Part shown: piece by piece, positions 55,303 through 63,327 of the stretch
How the letters are laid out: the number at the start of each line of letters is the position of its first letter
How positions within the stretch are numbered: the first letter of the stretch is position 1
Source: Niastella vici
Lineage (GTDB): Bacteria > Bacteroidota > Bacteroidia > Chitinophagales > Chitinophagaceae
Assembly: GCF_002077945.1 (NCBI RefSeq)
Contig: NZ_LVYD01000124.1
Span: forward strand, 434,001 to 498,000
DNA: 64,000 nucleotides
Reading direction: 5' to 3'
Notes under the pieces: generated by a model
Databases searched by the model: none
Seen by the model: only the letters and a program-made list of their open reading frames with translations
Told to the model about the DNA's origin: nothing
Position numbers and translations under genes: made by a program

Positions 55303-55330
55303 AAAAAAGCATCCGCCGGCTGGCGGATGC
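55303..55330 (-). terminator. Terminator of the DUF4242 gene (also usable from the left)
   Basis: GCATCCGCC-GGCT-GGCGGATGC with TTTTTT following on the minus strand, between converging genes. Confidence 0.88.
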
Positions 55331-55357
55331 CCTCTACTGAATGTATCTCCATGGCTA

Positions 55358-55990
55358 TCAATTACCCTGTTTAACTTTTAATACGGAGGCCGGCAATAAA
55401 CCATGTGCTTCCTTATGGGTATTTATTACTGAACTGGAATCACTTGCTTCTGATAAACACATGACCACGCCATTCTTTTCATCAACCCAATAGTTGATGA
55501 AATTTACGCCATACTTCTGCTGAACCGCCAGGTCTTTTTGATGCGCGCCTGCTACGTCCTTTGCGGTTACCTTTCCCGCGCCTAATTCATGAATGTCGAG
55601 GTACAAATTCTTTGATCCTTTTAACGCAGCTTCCTGACCCTCTGTTACCAGGAAAATATTGTTTGGTAACAACCCATGCGCTTCGGCATGCGTATTTTTG
55701 ATAGCGGCAGTATCAGTGGCAGATGAGAGGCAATATACCAGCCCTTTGTCTTCATCGACCCAATATTTGATAAAGTCAACCCCATATTTTCCTTCTACTG
55801 CCAGGTCTTTGGCATGGGCTGCAGCTACATCCTTTAATTTCACCTTACCAGGGCCCAACTGATGTACATCTATGTAAAGATGTTTTGCTTTTGCATTGGC
55901 CAACGTATCCCTTTTGTTTGTTTGCGCGCACAAACGAGAAGCACTAATGCATACCATGGTGAACAGGATGCCGATAAAATAAACTTTCAT
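55358..55990 (-). CDS. Secreted double DUF4242 (nickel-binding-like) protein
   Basis: 210 residues with a signal peptide (about 1-22). Two tandem DUF4242 domains, each with the pattern LYxDxHxLGxGKVxxKDVAxAHxKDLAVxxKYGVxFIxYWVDExxGxVxCLSxAxDxxxxxxTHxEAHGLLP (residues about 47-122 and 128-206). DUF4242 includes the SCO4226-type small metal-binding proteins. It lies next to a regulator carrying the same domain. Confidence 0.85.
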   Translation of the reverse strand: MKVYFIGILFTMVCISASRLCAQTNKRDTLANAKAKHLYIDVHQLGPGKVKLKDVAAAHAKDLAVEGKYGVDFIKYWVDEDKGLVYCLSSATDTAAIKNTHAEAHGLLPNNIFLVTEGQEAALKGSKNLYLDIHELGAGKVTAKDVAGAHQKDLAVQQKYGVNFINYWVDEKNGVVMCLSEASDSSSVINTHKEAHGLLPASVLKVKQGN

Positions 55991-56086
55991 GTCAAGATGT
56001 TTTAATTTTATCGAAGCTACACCCCACTCTATCCAAAGGCTGTAACATTTAGATCAAAAGCTGGTAATTTTAATTCAAAGGCCCGG

Positions 56087-57184
56087 CTATCCTGCTTTGG
56101 CTGATAAAAGATCAGAGGGCATGTGGCCATACCTGCTTTGAAAACATTTGGAAAAATAAGAGGGGCTGCTGAAACCTGTTTCAAAGGCGATCTCCGAAAC
56201 GTTACCGGCATTTTTATTCAATAAGGTTAAAGCTTCTTCCAACCGGTAATCCCTGATAAAGGCATTGGGCGATTTACCGGTTAAAGCCATCAGCTTGCGA
56301 TACAATTGCGATTTGCTGCAGCCAACCGGTTTGCTGAAATCATCCACTTTAAAATGGGTATCGTTCCATACAGCTTCTGTATAATCCATTAAAAGGGTCA
56401 GGAACTGCCCATCTGCCTGAGAAAGGGAGGTTAAAATTTCCCCTTCCTGTAAAGCGTTCAGGTTTTCACTGTTATATAATTCCTTTACTTCCGAAGAAAT
56501 GACAATGTAACCTTTTACGACCCTGCACATGCGTTCAGCGAGTTTTATCGCTTCTTCAAAAATGAGTTTTTTTTCGGTTACCGGCACCCCGGCGCTCAAC
56601 CCTATATTCAAATGCACTTTATTATAGGGAATGCCATCCCCGAGCTCGGTAAAGCGTAATTGAATTTCCAGGGCGGCACGCAGGGCATTGGTGACCGACT
56701 TAAATGAGACTAATAAATAATTTTCAGTTTGTTTAACCGGCGTTCCTTCATAAGCGTTCAAAAGGTTAAGCACAGTAGTATAATAATCCTGCATTGGTGC
56801 GGGATCATTATGTATCAATGGCGATCGTTTTACCGTTATAACCATTATTGTTCTGAAGCCGGGATCATTGATAATATTTAATTCCGTGTTCTTTGCATTT
56901 TCAGGATCTTCAATTCTTCCCAAAAAAGATTCAACGATACCAGGATCTACTTCAATAACCCGGTGGGGCACCTGCCCATGCGAATGGTTATGCATATTCA
57001 GGATGGCTTCAGCATCGGGCGCCTCAATTAAACAGAAGGCTGTTTTTCTTTTTTCGTCGAACCAATAGGTTAAACCTTTACACCCGAACTGGTCCTGTAT
57101 TTTCAGGTCCTGCTGATGCAGGTTGGCTATTGTCTCTGCAGTGACCGTATCGGAAACGTCATGACGGTCCATAAAAATTGGCAT
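56087..57184 (-). CDS. DUF4242 / nucleotide-cyclase-like / AraC-HTH fusion regulator
   Basis: 365 residues, cytosolic. Residues 1-82 are a DUF4242 domain (HDVSDTVTAETIANLHQQDLKIQDQFG, TYWFDEKRKTAFCLIEAPDAEAILNMHNHSHGQ). Residues about 110-245 resemble a class III nucleotide-cyclase fold (YYTTVLNLLNAYEGTPVKQTENYLLVSF...HLNIGLSAGVPV...AERMCR...YIVISSEVKELY). The C-terminal AraC HTH is 275-365 (SKSQLYRKLMALTGKSPNAFIRDYRLEEA, AFETGFSSPSYFSKCFQSRYG). Catalytic metal Asp residues of true cyclases are not evident. It probably senses a small molecule or metal with DUF4242. Confidence 0.82.
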   Translation of the reverse strand: MPIFMDRHDVSDTVTAETIANLHQQDLKIQDQFGCKGLTYWFDEKRKTAFCLIEAPDAEAILNMHNHSHGQVPHRVIEVDPGIVESFLGRIEDPENAKNTELNIINDPGFRTIMVITVKRSPLIHNDPAPMQDYYTTVLNLLNAYEGTPVKQTENYLLVSFKSVTNALRAALEIQLRFTELGDGIPYNKVHLNIGLSAGVPVTEKKLIFEEAIKLAERMCRVVKGYIVISSEVKELYNSENLNALQEGEILTSLSQADGQFLTLLMDYTEAVWNDTHFKVDDFSKPVGCSKSQLYRKLMALTGKSPNAFIRDYRLEEALTLLNKNAGNVSEIAFETGFSSPSYFSKCFQSRYGHMPSDLLSAKAG

Positions 57185-57396
57185 ACGCGGCTATCTTTCC
57201 AATAATTTACTTAATTGCCCGTACCTAAAAAAATGATCTCCGGCAGCCGGTGGGCGTTCTGTGCTGCGGTTCCCCAAAATTGCCGACTGATTACCAGGTA
57301 CTTAAACCCGGCTGAGCAATCAGCGACAAGGCAAACAGGGCCACCAAAGTATAACCAATTCTTTTATTCAAAAAGGGTGAAAACACCCGCTTGCTA

Positions 57397-57888
57397 TTAT
57401 TGTATGCGTTTGAAGACTGATATGGGGATTGAACCGTCGGGCCGGGCCGGTACACGCCAGGTGAGTGTATCTCCTTTCAATGTGTAAGGACGCACTTGCG
57501 TAGTTTGATCAAGGTTCGGGAAAGAAGCCCGGTCAAGATTAAAGGTGATGGTGCCTTTGTTAGTGTCAATGGCATAGGTACCGAAATGACAACTACTGCT
57601 GAACAGCGCATCTTTATATTCTTCCAATGTACCTGTGGCGCGATCACCCGATGCAAATTTCATCCGCTTGTCGCGGTAAATTTCCACCGCATAGTTACCC
57701 GCTGTTGTAAAGATGGCTATTCCATGCGGATCGGTTCCATAGTCGGTTACCTGGCTGCCATCAGGTAATATCTTATCGGCAGCGATCAAACGCCAGGAGC
57801 CGGTAAGCGGATTCGATTGGGCTAAAGCAGGTAATGCAATCATTACGCTCATAACGGAGAGGAAGCTTTGTTGTAATGTCCTTTTCAT
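57397..57888 (-). CDS. Secreted lipocalin-like domain protein
   Basis: 163 residues with a signal peptide (1-23, ending ALAQ). The lipocalin-like pattern is NPLTGSWRLIAADKILPDGSQVTDYGTDPHGIAIFTTAGNYAVEIYRD, with Cys-containing FSSSCHFGTYAIDTNKGTITFNLDRASFPNLD and a terminal RVPARPDGSIPISVFKR. It resembles the Lipocalin_5-type proteins of unknown function. Ligand unknown. Confidence 0.8.
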   Translation of the reverse strand: MKRTLQQSFLSVMSVMIALPALAQSNPLTGSWRLIAADKILPDGSQVTDYGTDPHGIAIFTTAGNYAVEIYRDKRMKFASGDRATGTLEEYKDALFSSSCHFGTYAIDTNKGTITFNLDRASFPNLDQTTQVRPYTLKGDTLTWRVPARPDGSIPISVFKRIQ

Positions 57889-58001
57889 GAAACTGTTTTT
57901 AAGATTGGTTGAATTGACAACAAAGCTGCAGTTTCTGGTTTACCGGTTCAACTATATTCAACCAACAGGCATTCCGGCTCAACAAATTCCGTGTTATGCA
58001 T

Positions 58002-58715
58002 TTAAAATGTTCTTTTTCGAACAAGTTGCATCAGGCTGTCCCGGAATTTTTCACCAACCGGTATTCTTTTTTCACCAATATGGATATGATTATCCTGTAT
58101 GCTGATCATATGGTGTATATTCACAATAAAGGATTGATGAACCCTTGCAAAGTGAATGGGCAACTGGGCTTCTATGTCTTTGAGGCGGCGGTAAGTAAGT
58201 ATGTCGTCAGTTGTGGTCTTTACCCGTACGTATTCCTTCTGGCTTTCAAAATAAATGATATCCTTTAAAAAGATCTTTCGATGTGCGTTGCCTGACTTAA
58301 CAAAAAAATACTCGCCGGCCACATTTTCATTTTCTTCTTTCGGGATTATTCGGTCTACGTTGAAATGCGCTTCCACCTTTTGCACAGCTGCCAGGAAACG
58401 CTTCAGCGTGACCGGTTTCAACAAATAGTCAATAGTATGGTAAGAATAACTTTCAACAGCGTATTCGCTATGTGCAGTAGTAAACACAATACCCTTCTCC
58501 GGCGATAACAATGAGGCCAGTTCAATACCGCTGATCAGGGGCATATTAATATCCAAAAACACCAGGTCAACGGCATTGTTCTTTAAAAAAGCCATCGCTT
58601 CGAGACCGTTGTAGCATTTTGCAAGCAGTTGCCAGTTGGTTGCCTGCCCTATAAGTACTTCCAGCAGATCAACCGCTTTGGGTTCATCATCTATTATCAT
58701 GCAACGTAACATCAT
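58002..58715 (-). CDS. LytTR family response regulator
   Basis: 237 residues. Receiver domain with Asp9/Asp10 and phospho-acceptor Asp55 (LVFLDINMPLISG), Thr (FTTAHSEYA) and Lys (LLKPVTLKRF). LytTR DNA-binding domain with IIYFESQKEYVRVKTTTDDI and RVHQSFIVNIHHMISI. Its start overlaps the kinase stop by four bases (58712-58715), so the pair is translationally coupled. The target genes are unknown. Confidence 0.93.
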   Translation of the reverse strand: MMLRCMIIDDEPKAVDLLEVLIGQATNWQLLAKCYNGLEAMAFLKNNAVDLVFLDINMPLISGIELASLLSPEKGIVFTTAHSEYAVESYSYHTIDYLLKPVTLKRFLAAVQKVEAHFNVDRIIPKEENENVAGEYFFVKSGNAHRKIFLKDIIYFESQKEYVRVKTTTDDILTYRRLKDIEAQLPIHFARVHQSFIVNIHHMISIQDNHIHIGEKRIPVGEKFRDSLMQLVRKRTF

Positions 58716-59737
58716 GTAAGTGGAAATTTTAAATGGGCAGTAAAATATTGATCGTCTTCATTAGTATTCATTTCGAAATTGGTACCATAAAGGATCGTCA
58801 GGCGCTGGTGCAGGTTCTTTAGTCCCAGCCCATGTTGCTGCCGCGGATCAGCATGCCTGTTCAGGAAATTCTTTGTTTGAAAAACCAGGTGCTGGTCTTT
58901 TTCATAAAGCGAGATGAAGATCCTGTTGTTGCCGGAGATTTTATCAATGCCATGCTTAAAGATATTTTCCACGAAGGTCATTAACAGCATGGGGGGAATT
59001 TTTCGCTGATCGTCGGCATTGCATTGAAAGCTGATCTCCGGTTCAGGCTTTATGCGCATTTTTTCCAGGGCAATATAATTATCGAGGAACCCGATCTCTG
59101 TACTCAGCTGCACATATTCCTTTGTACTTTGATCAATAAAATAGCGCATAATATCAGAAAGCCTTTCAATGAGGAGCGCAGTTTGCGGGGCTTCCATATA
59201 CGCTTCATAATATATAGCATTGAGAGTGTTGAATAGAAAGTGAGGCTGCACCTGCGCCTTCAGCAGCCGCAGTTCGAACTGGCTTCGTTGCAACAGGATC
59301 TTTTCAGCCTGCCGCTTCAGCGTAAAATAAGCCATTGCCAGCCGGAAGATAAAGCTTAGGATAAAAACAGTAGATACAGAAAGCAAAAATGTAATATTAC
59401 CCCAGGCATTCAACCAGTGAGGTGCAGCAGCGAAAGCTACGTTGCGAACATACAGCGACAGATAACCGCGGCCAAACCCGGCTATGAGCAGCAGTACTAA
59501 TGAACCCAATACATACGGGAAAATTTTCTTCTTTTGATAAAAACGGGGGTACAGGAAACAGATATTTCCATATACGATGAGGGCATAAAAACTACAACTG
59601 ATACAGGCAGATAGAGCAGAAGGCCATGCCCCATCGGCCTGCAACATGGAAAAGAAGCTGATGAGCAGGATGGAAGCCCAAACCAGGAAGTGCGCCCCCA
59701 CCAACCGGATATTTTCATTGAAAGGTTTAAGCGGCAT
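58712..59737 (-). CDS. LytS/YpdA-type sensor histidine kinase
   Basis: 341 residues. Four membrane helices (about 14-33, 45-63, 74-95, 112-135) without an obvious sensor domain, then the His_kinase (PF06580) motif AQVQPHFLFNTLNAIYYEA with His166. The ATPase part has PPMLLMTFVENIFKHGID (N box) and GLGLKNLHQRLTILYG (G box). Its partner is the LytTR regulator downstream. Confidence 0.93.
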   Translation of the reverse strand: MPLKPFNENIRLVGAHFLVWASILLISFFSMLQADGAWPSALSACISCSFYALIVYGNICFLYPRFYQKKKIFPYVLGSLVLLLIAGFGRGYLSLYVRNVAFAAAPHWLNAWGNITFLLSVSTVFILSFIFRLAMAYFTLKRQAEKILLQRSQFELRLLKAQVQPHFLFNTLNAIYYEAYMEAPQTALLIERLSDIMRYFIDQSTKEYVQLSTEIGFLDNYIALEKMRIKPEPEISFQCNADDQRKIPPMLLMTFVENIFKHGIDKISGNNRIFISLYEKDQHLVFQTKNFLNRHADPRQQHGLGLKNLHQRLTILYGTNFEMNTNEDDQYFTAHLKFPLT

Positions 59738-59848
59738 TGTTAGCTAAAATAGCTGATTTCCGCCTCATTTTTGCCAGCTTCAACAAATGGGGCAATTTGC
59801 TCAATGAATGCGGGGGATTTCTGGAAAGGGGATTGGTTAATTTATTGG

Positions 59849-59861
59849 TTTGGTATAAATT
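59849..59861 (+). repeat. 13-bp direct repeat, left copy
   Basis: TTTGGTATAAATT, identical to 60951-60963. It could be a shared promoter element or the footprint of an inserted cassette. Confidence 0.4.
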
Positions 59862-59866
59862 GAGCG

Positions 59867-60583
59867 ATGACTTCGAAGTTAAAGGAATCGATCGACCAGC
59901 TTTACAGGATATTTTCAACATATCGAGGCAATCCGAATATGGTTGGCAGTCCACTCATTAAGGACCTGGAAAACTTTAATAGACAATTATTTTCAAAACC
60001 ACTAACCCATTTAACTTCGGATGATTTAAGCACGTTTACCGGCAAAGCCATGACAACATGGGGAGAAGTGAACGACTACAAGCATTTTTTGCCAAGGATG
60101 CTGGAATTGACAGCAACAAACAATGCCCCTTATGATATAGAGATAATATTTAGCAAGCTTGAATATGGTAACTGGCAAACATGGGACGAAATTGAACAAA
60201 AAGCCATTCATGAATATATGTTTGCCCTGTGGGAAAACCTGTTGCAAGACAATACAGAGAAGGCTGAGGACGAATTTTCAGGCTATTTTTATATCATTGC
60301 TCTTCATTACCCAGATCTCAACGAGCTCTTAAAAATTTGGTTGGCAGAAACGCATATCGCTTCAACGAAACATTTAGCAAACTTTATTTTTGATGAAAGA
60401 GCCAACATTTTCGACAAGCCTGCCAATTCTTTATCCGAATTAAAGGACTGGTTACTTTCAGAAACCATTATCAAAAGGTTGGAAGCAGCATTTTTTCAAT
60501 ACGAAAAAGAGTCTTTTTCGGAAAGAATATCCTGGGCAGAGAAAATACTGACTGACGAGAGAAGAAATTCAATTAAACAATGA
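59867..60583 (+). CDS. Hypothetical protein in HipA-domain cassette
   Basis: 238 residues, soluble, mostly helical. It shows no signal peptide or motif I can name; conserved-looking stretches are NDYKHFLPRMLELTA and AIHEYMFALWENLLQDNTEKAEDEFSGYFYIIA. A similar architecture of acidic, aromatic helical protein is seen in many Bacteroidota hypotheticals. It converges on the HipA-like gene with an 8-base gap and lies inside the 13-bp direct repeats. Function not assigned. Confidence 0.7.
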   Translation: MTSKLKESIDQLYRIFSTYRGNPNMVGSPLIKDLENFNRQLFSKPLTHLTSDDLSTFTGKAMTTWGEVNDYKHFLPRMLELTATNNAPYDIEIIFSKLEYGNWQTWDEIEQKAIHEYMFALWENLLQDNTEKAEDEFSGYFYIIALHYPDLNELLKIWLAETHIASTKHLANFIFDERANIFDKPANSLSELKDWLLSETIIKRLEAAFFQYEKESFSERISWAEKILTDERRNSIKQ

Positions 60584-60591
60584 AGAAAAAA

Positions 60592-60921
60592 TTACGCAGG
60601 CTCACGTAATTCATGTATGGTCAATGCTCCGATAGTCTCGCTCATGGCTGTAGCCAGCAACAAACTGAAATAATCTTTTTCATCAATTTTCAATAACCTG
60701 TTCTGAATGGCTTTGTTTGAACCTTCGCTTAGCATGTTCACGAAGACCGGAAAAAGCACATCACATTCATAAGGAGCTTCTTGCTTCGGCAGCGTAAGAC
60801 TTATCGCCTTACTTCCAGGTGTAGCCAGGTAGTTTTTATCATAAACGAAATGGTAGGTACCTTTTGATTTGGATAGAATACCAGCAAGTTTGCCGTTGTA
60901 TCGTACTTGTGCAGCTCTCAT
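60592..60921 (-). CDS. Stand-alone HipA N-terminal subdomain (HipS-like) protein
   Basis: 109 residues. The pattern AAQVRYNGKLAGILSKSKGTYHFVYDKNYLATPGSKAISLTLP, then LFPVFVNMLSEGSNKAIQNRLLKIDEKDYFSLLLATAMSETIGALTIHEL, is the HipA N-terminal 'couple_hipA' domain complete to its usual end. In split HipBST-type systems this small protein is the antitoxin-like partner of a HipT kinase. No HipA-kinase or HipB gene is adjacent: both flanking genes lie on the other strand. It is an orphan or remnant. Confidence 0.8.
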   Translation of the reverse strand: MRAAQVRYNGKLAGILSKSKGTYHFVYDKNYLATPGSKAISLTLPKQEAPYECDVLFPVFVNMLSEGSNKAIQNRLLKIDEKDYFSLLLATAMSETIGALTIHELREPA

Positions 60922-60950
60922 CCATTAAAATTGCGCATTACACTCCGCAT

Positions 60951-60963
60951 TTTGGTATAAATT
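60951..60963 (+). repeat. 13-bp direct repeat, right copy
   Basis: TTTGGTATAAATT, identical to 59849-59861. Confidence 0.4.
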
Positions 60964-61024
60964 AGGTATAAAAATTACATTATCAACAAAAAGCGAAGTT
61001 TACTACGCTTTTTACGCAAAGACG

Positions 61025-61948
61025 ATGAGCAAACAACATTCAACCTGGCGCCTGCCCATTTTTTGGAAATTGCTGAAAGCTTCGTTCAATGGCTTGCAGC
61101 AAAATGATCCATTGCGCATGGCCGGGGCAACAGCGTTCTTTACCAGCTTTGCGCTACCGCCCATCATGTTACTCCTGTTTCAATTGTTAAGCATTTTTTT
61201 CAACAGACGACTGGTGGGCGCCGAAATGCGCGAAACGCTCTCGGCCACATTGGGTAATGAAGGGGCTGAACAATTGAGAAATACCGCCCGTGGATTCCGC
61301 CACCTTGCGCAAAATTGGTATATGGGAGTATTGGGATTGCTATTCCTTGTCTTTATTGCCACTACCCTGTTCAAAGTGATCAGAAACACCCTGAACGATA
61401 TCTGGAATATCCGCCTTGAGAAGACCGGTTTTATTTATGATCTCAAAACCCGGGGTAAATCGCTGGTTATAATGATTACAGCTGCAATGCTATTCATTGT
61501 CTCTAATATGCTCGATCTGCTACGGACCATTGCCGGTAGTTATATCAGAATGCTTTGGCCCGAAGCGGAGATCTTCCTTACCGGCATCTTTAACCAAATT
61601 GCCGGTGTGGTAGTGGTTGCTGTATGGTTTATCGTGCTCTTCCGGTTCCTGGCCAATGCGCGCCCCTCCTGGCGTGCGGCATCAATAGGTGGATTGCTTA
61701 CTGGTATTCTGTTTTACATTGGAAAAACCATTCTATCCTCTTTAATGAGCAATAGCAATGCCGGCGCTATTTATGGTGCCGGCACCGCCATTGTACTAAT
61801 ATTGTTATTTGTGTTTTATTCTTCCTTTATCCTGTACTTCGGCGCCAGTTTTATAAAAGAATATTCCCTGCTCACCAATGACCCTATTGTACCCACTTCA
61901 GGGGCATACCATTACCAATTGCAAAAAGTAGTCGATGAAAAATCGTAA
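61025..61948 (+). CDS. YihY/virulence factor BrkB family membrane protein
   Basis: 307 residues with six hydrophobic segments. Family features: RMAGATAFFTSFALPPIMLLLFQLLSIFFN, NTLNDIWNI, the glycine-rich GSNAGAIYGAGTAIVLILLFVFYSSFILYFGASFIKEY near the C-terminus. YihY proteins are inner-membrane proteins, suggested to be involved in lipid or small-molecule movement. No linked genes. Confidence 0.9.
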   Translation: MSKQHSTWRLPIFWKLLKASFNGLQQNDPLRMAGATAFFTSFALPPIMLLLFQLLSIFFNRRLVGAEMRETLSATLGNEGAEQLRNTARGFRHLAQNWYMGVLGLLFLVFIATTLFKVIRNTLNDIWNIRLEKTGFIYDLKTRGKSLVIMITAAMLFIVSNMLDLLRTIAGSYIRMLWPEAEIFLTGIFNQIAGVVVVAVWFIVLFRFLANARPSWRAASIGGLLTGILFYIGKTILSSLMSNSNAGAIYGAGTAIVLILLFVFYSSFILYFGASFIKEYSLLTNDPIVPTSGAYHYQLQKVVDEKS

Positions 61949-62219
61949 ACTACATTATACCCGGCCAAACAGCTGGAAATCACCGGGTTGAATTACTTTT
62001 TTTAAATACTCCTGCAATTGTGCGTCAACCACATCGGCCATGTTTTTACAGCCCCCGGCCTATTGACCAGTTCATTCAACATTTGCAGCGTGTTATAGGT
62101 AAAGTATAAAATAAATATGTCCCACAAATACAGGGTCTCTCCTTTAGTTTTACCCCGGTTTTGTTTGCTGCGGCACCGGGTATGGTTATTACTGTAAATT
62201 GCATTAAATACTTTGAGCG

Positions 62220-62510
62220 ATGTCATTCGAAACCCATATAAACGGAAATAAACCGGTTGTCGTTGATTTTTTTGCCACCTGGTGCGGTCCCTGTAAAATG
62301 ATGGAACCGGTGTTGAAGCAGCTAAAGGAAAAGATCGGCGAAAATGCCACCATCTTAAAGATGGATATTGACAAGAACCCCGCTTACGCCAATCGTTATG
62401 GCATACAGGCGGTTCCAACCGTAATTGTATTTAAGGCAGGAAAGATAATATGGAGAAAAACAGGTGTGGCGAACGTAAATGAATTGCTGCAGCAATTGAA
62501 CGGGGTTTAA
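62220..62510 (+). CDS. Thioredoxin
   Basis: 96 residues, complete thioredoxin fold with VVVDFFATWCGPCKMMEPVL (active-site WCGPC), MDIDKNPAYANRYGIQAVPTVIVFKAGK with cis-Pro, and a short helical C-terminus. It is cytosolic and slightly shorter than the 105-109 typical of TrxA. Monocistronic. Confidence 0.93.
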   Translation: MSFETHINGNKPVVVDFFATWCGPCKMMEPVLKQLKEKIGENATILKMDIDKNPAYANRYGIQAVPTVIVFKAGKIIWRKTGVANVNELLQQLNGV

Positions 62511-62825
62511 TCGCGCTATAAGCGCATAAGCCATTTAGGTTTACTTACCACAAATTTCACCTCCCCTACCCGCCTGACGGGTATAGCTAATCATTGGTAT
62601 GCCAAATGAACAAAAGAGGAATTACCAATAAAAAAGCGTAACTTTGGTTATTATTCGTTTTAAGCTCCGCATTCTATATAACCGCACTATTTTTCTTGCT
62701 TATTTCCTTGCTCAGCTAATACGATAAAAATGTTTTAGTGCCATCAGTCAACTTAAGGTGGCTTTATTGATCAGTTATATATAAACAAAATATCCTGCCA
62801 GGCAGGAATCACCAAATAAATAAAT
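62511..62825. other. Long spacer / 5' UTR of the cold-shock gene
   Basis: No gene. Small hairpins: TACCCG-CCTGA-CGGGTA (62567-62583) and TCCTGCC-A-GGCAGGA close before the gene (about 62793-62807). A structured, temperature-responsive leader would fit a cold-shock gene but is not shown. Confidence 0.4.
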
Positions 62826-63278
62826 ATGTCTAAATCCCAGGAAACATTTAACAAGAAAGAAAGAGAAAAAAAACGTCAGAAGAAACAACAGGAGAAGCTG
62901 GAAAAGATGAAAGAACGGAAAGATAATAAGGAGAAAGGCAAAAGCCTTGATGATATGATCGCTTATCTTGATGAAAATGGTAATTTAACATCCACTCCGC
63001 CCGATCCACGGAAAAGGAAGATCTTCCGCCAGGAAGATATGCAAATCGGTGTTCCCAAACTGGAAGAAAGACCAGCAGATGAAAAAAGAACCGGCATAGT
63101 CAGCTTTTTTAATGACCATAAAGGATTCGGTTTCATCAATGATTCAGTTTCGAAGGAACGGATATTTGTACACGTGAACGAACTAACAATCCCCATAAAA
63201 GAGAATGACAGGGTTACTTTTGAAGTACAGAACAGCCCCAAAGGCCCGGTTGCTTTAAATGTGGAACTGGTGAAATAA
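62826..63278 (+). CDS. Cold-shock domain protein with Lys-rich N-terminal extension
   Basis: 150 residues. Residues 1-45 are a Lys/Glu/Gln-rich coiled helix (KKEREKKRQKKQQEKLEKM). The C-terminal cold-shock domain (about 87-150) shows TGIVSFFNDHKGFGFINDSVSKERIFVHVNELTIPIKENDRVTFEVQNSPKGPVALNVEL; KGFGFI is the RNP1 motif and IFVHV the RNP2 motif. It is an RNA-binding protein. The neighbouring DEAD-box helicase 50 bases downstream suggests joint RNA remodelling. Confidence 0.93.
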   Translation: MSKSQETFNKKEREKKRQKKQQEKLEKMKERKDNKEKGKSLDDMIAYLDENGNLTSTPPDPRKRKIFRQEDMQIGVPKLEERPADEKRTGIVSFFNDHKGFGFINDSVSKERIFVHVNELTIPIKENDRVTFEVQNSPKGPVALNVELVK

Positions 63279-63327
63279 CCGGGACTGTTAAAAATAGCAA
63301 TACTTTTTATTGACGTACTTTTGCCAA

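Noticed and set aside
59849-60963. Complete HipBST or HipAB toxin-antitoxin system
   Set aside because: Only the HipA N-terminal subdomain is present; no kinase domain or HTH gene is adjacent.
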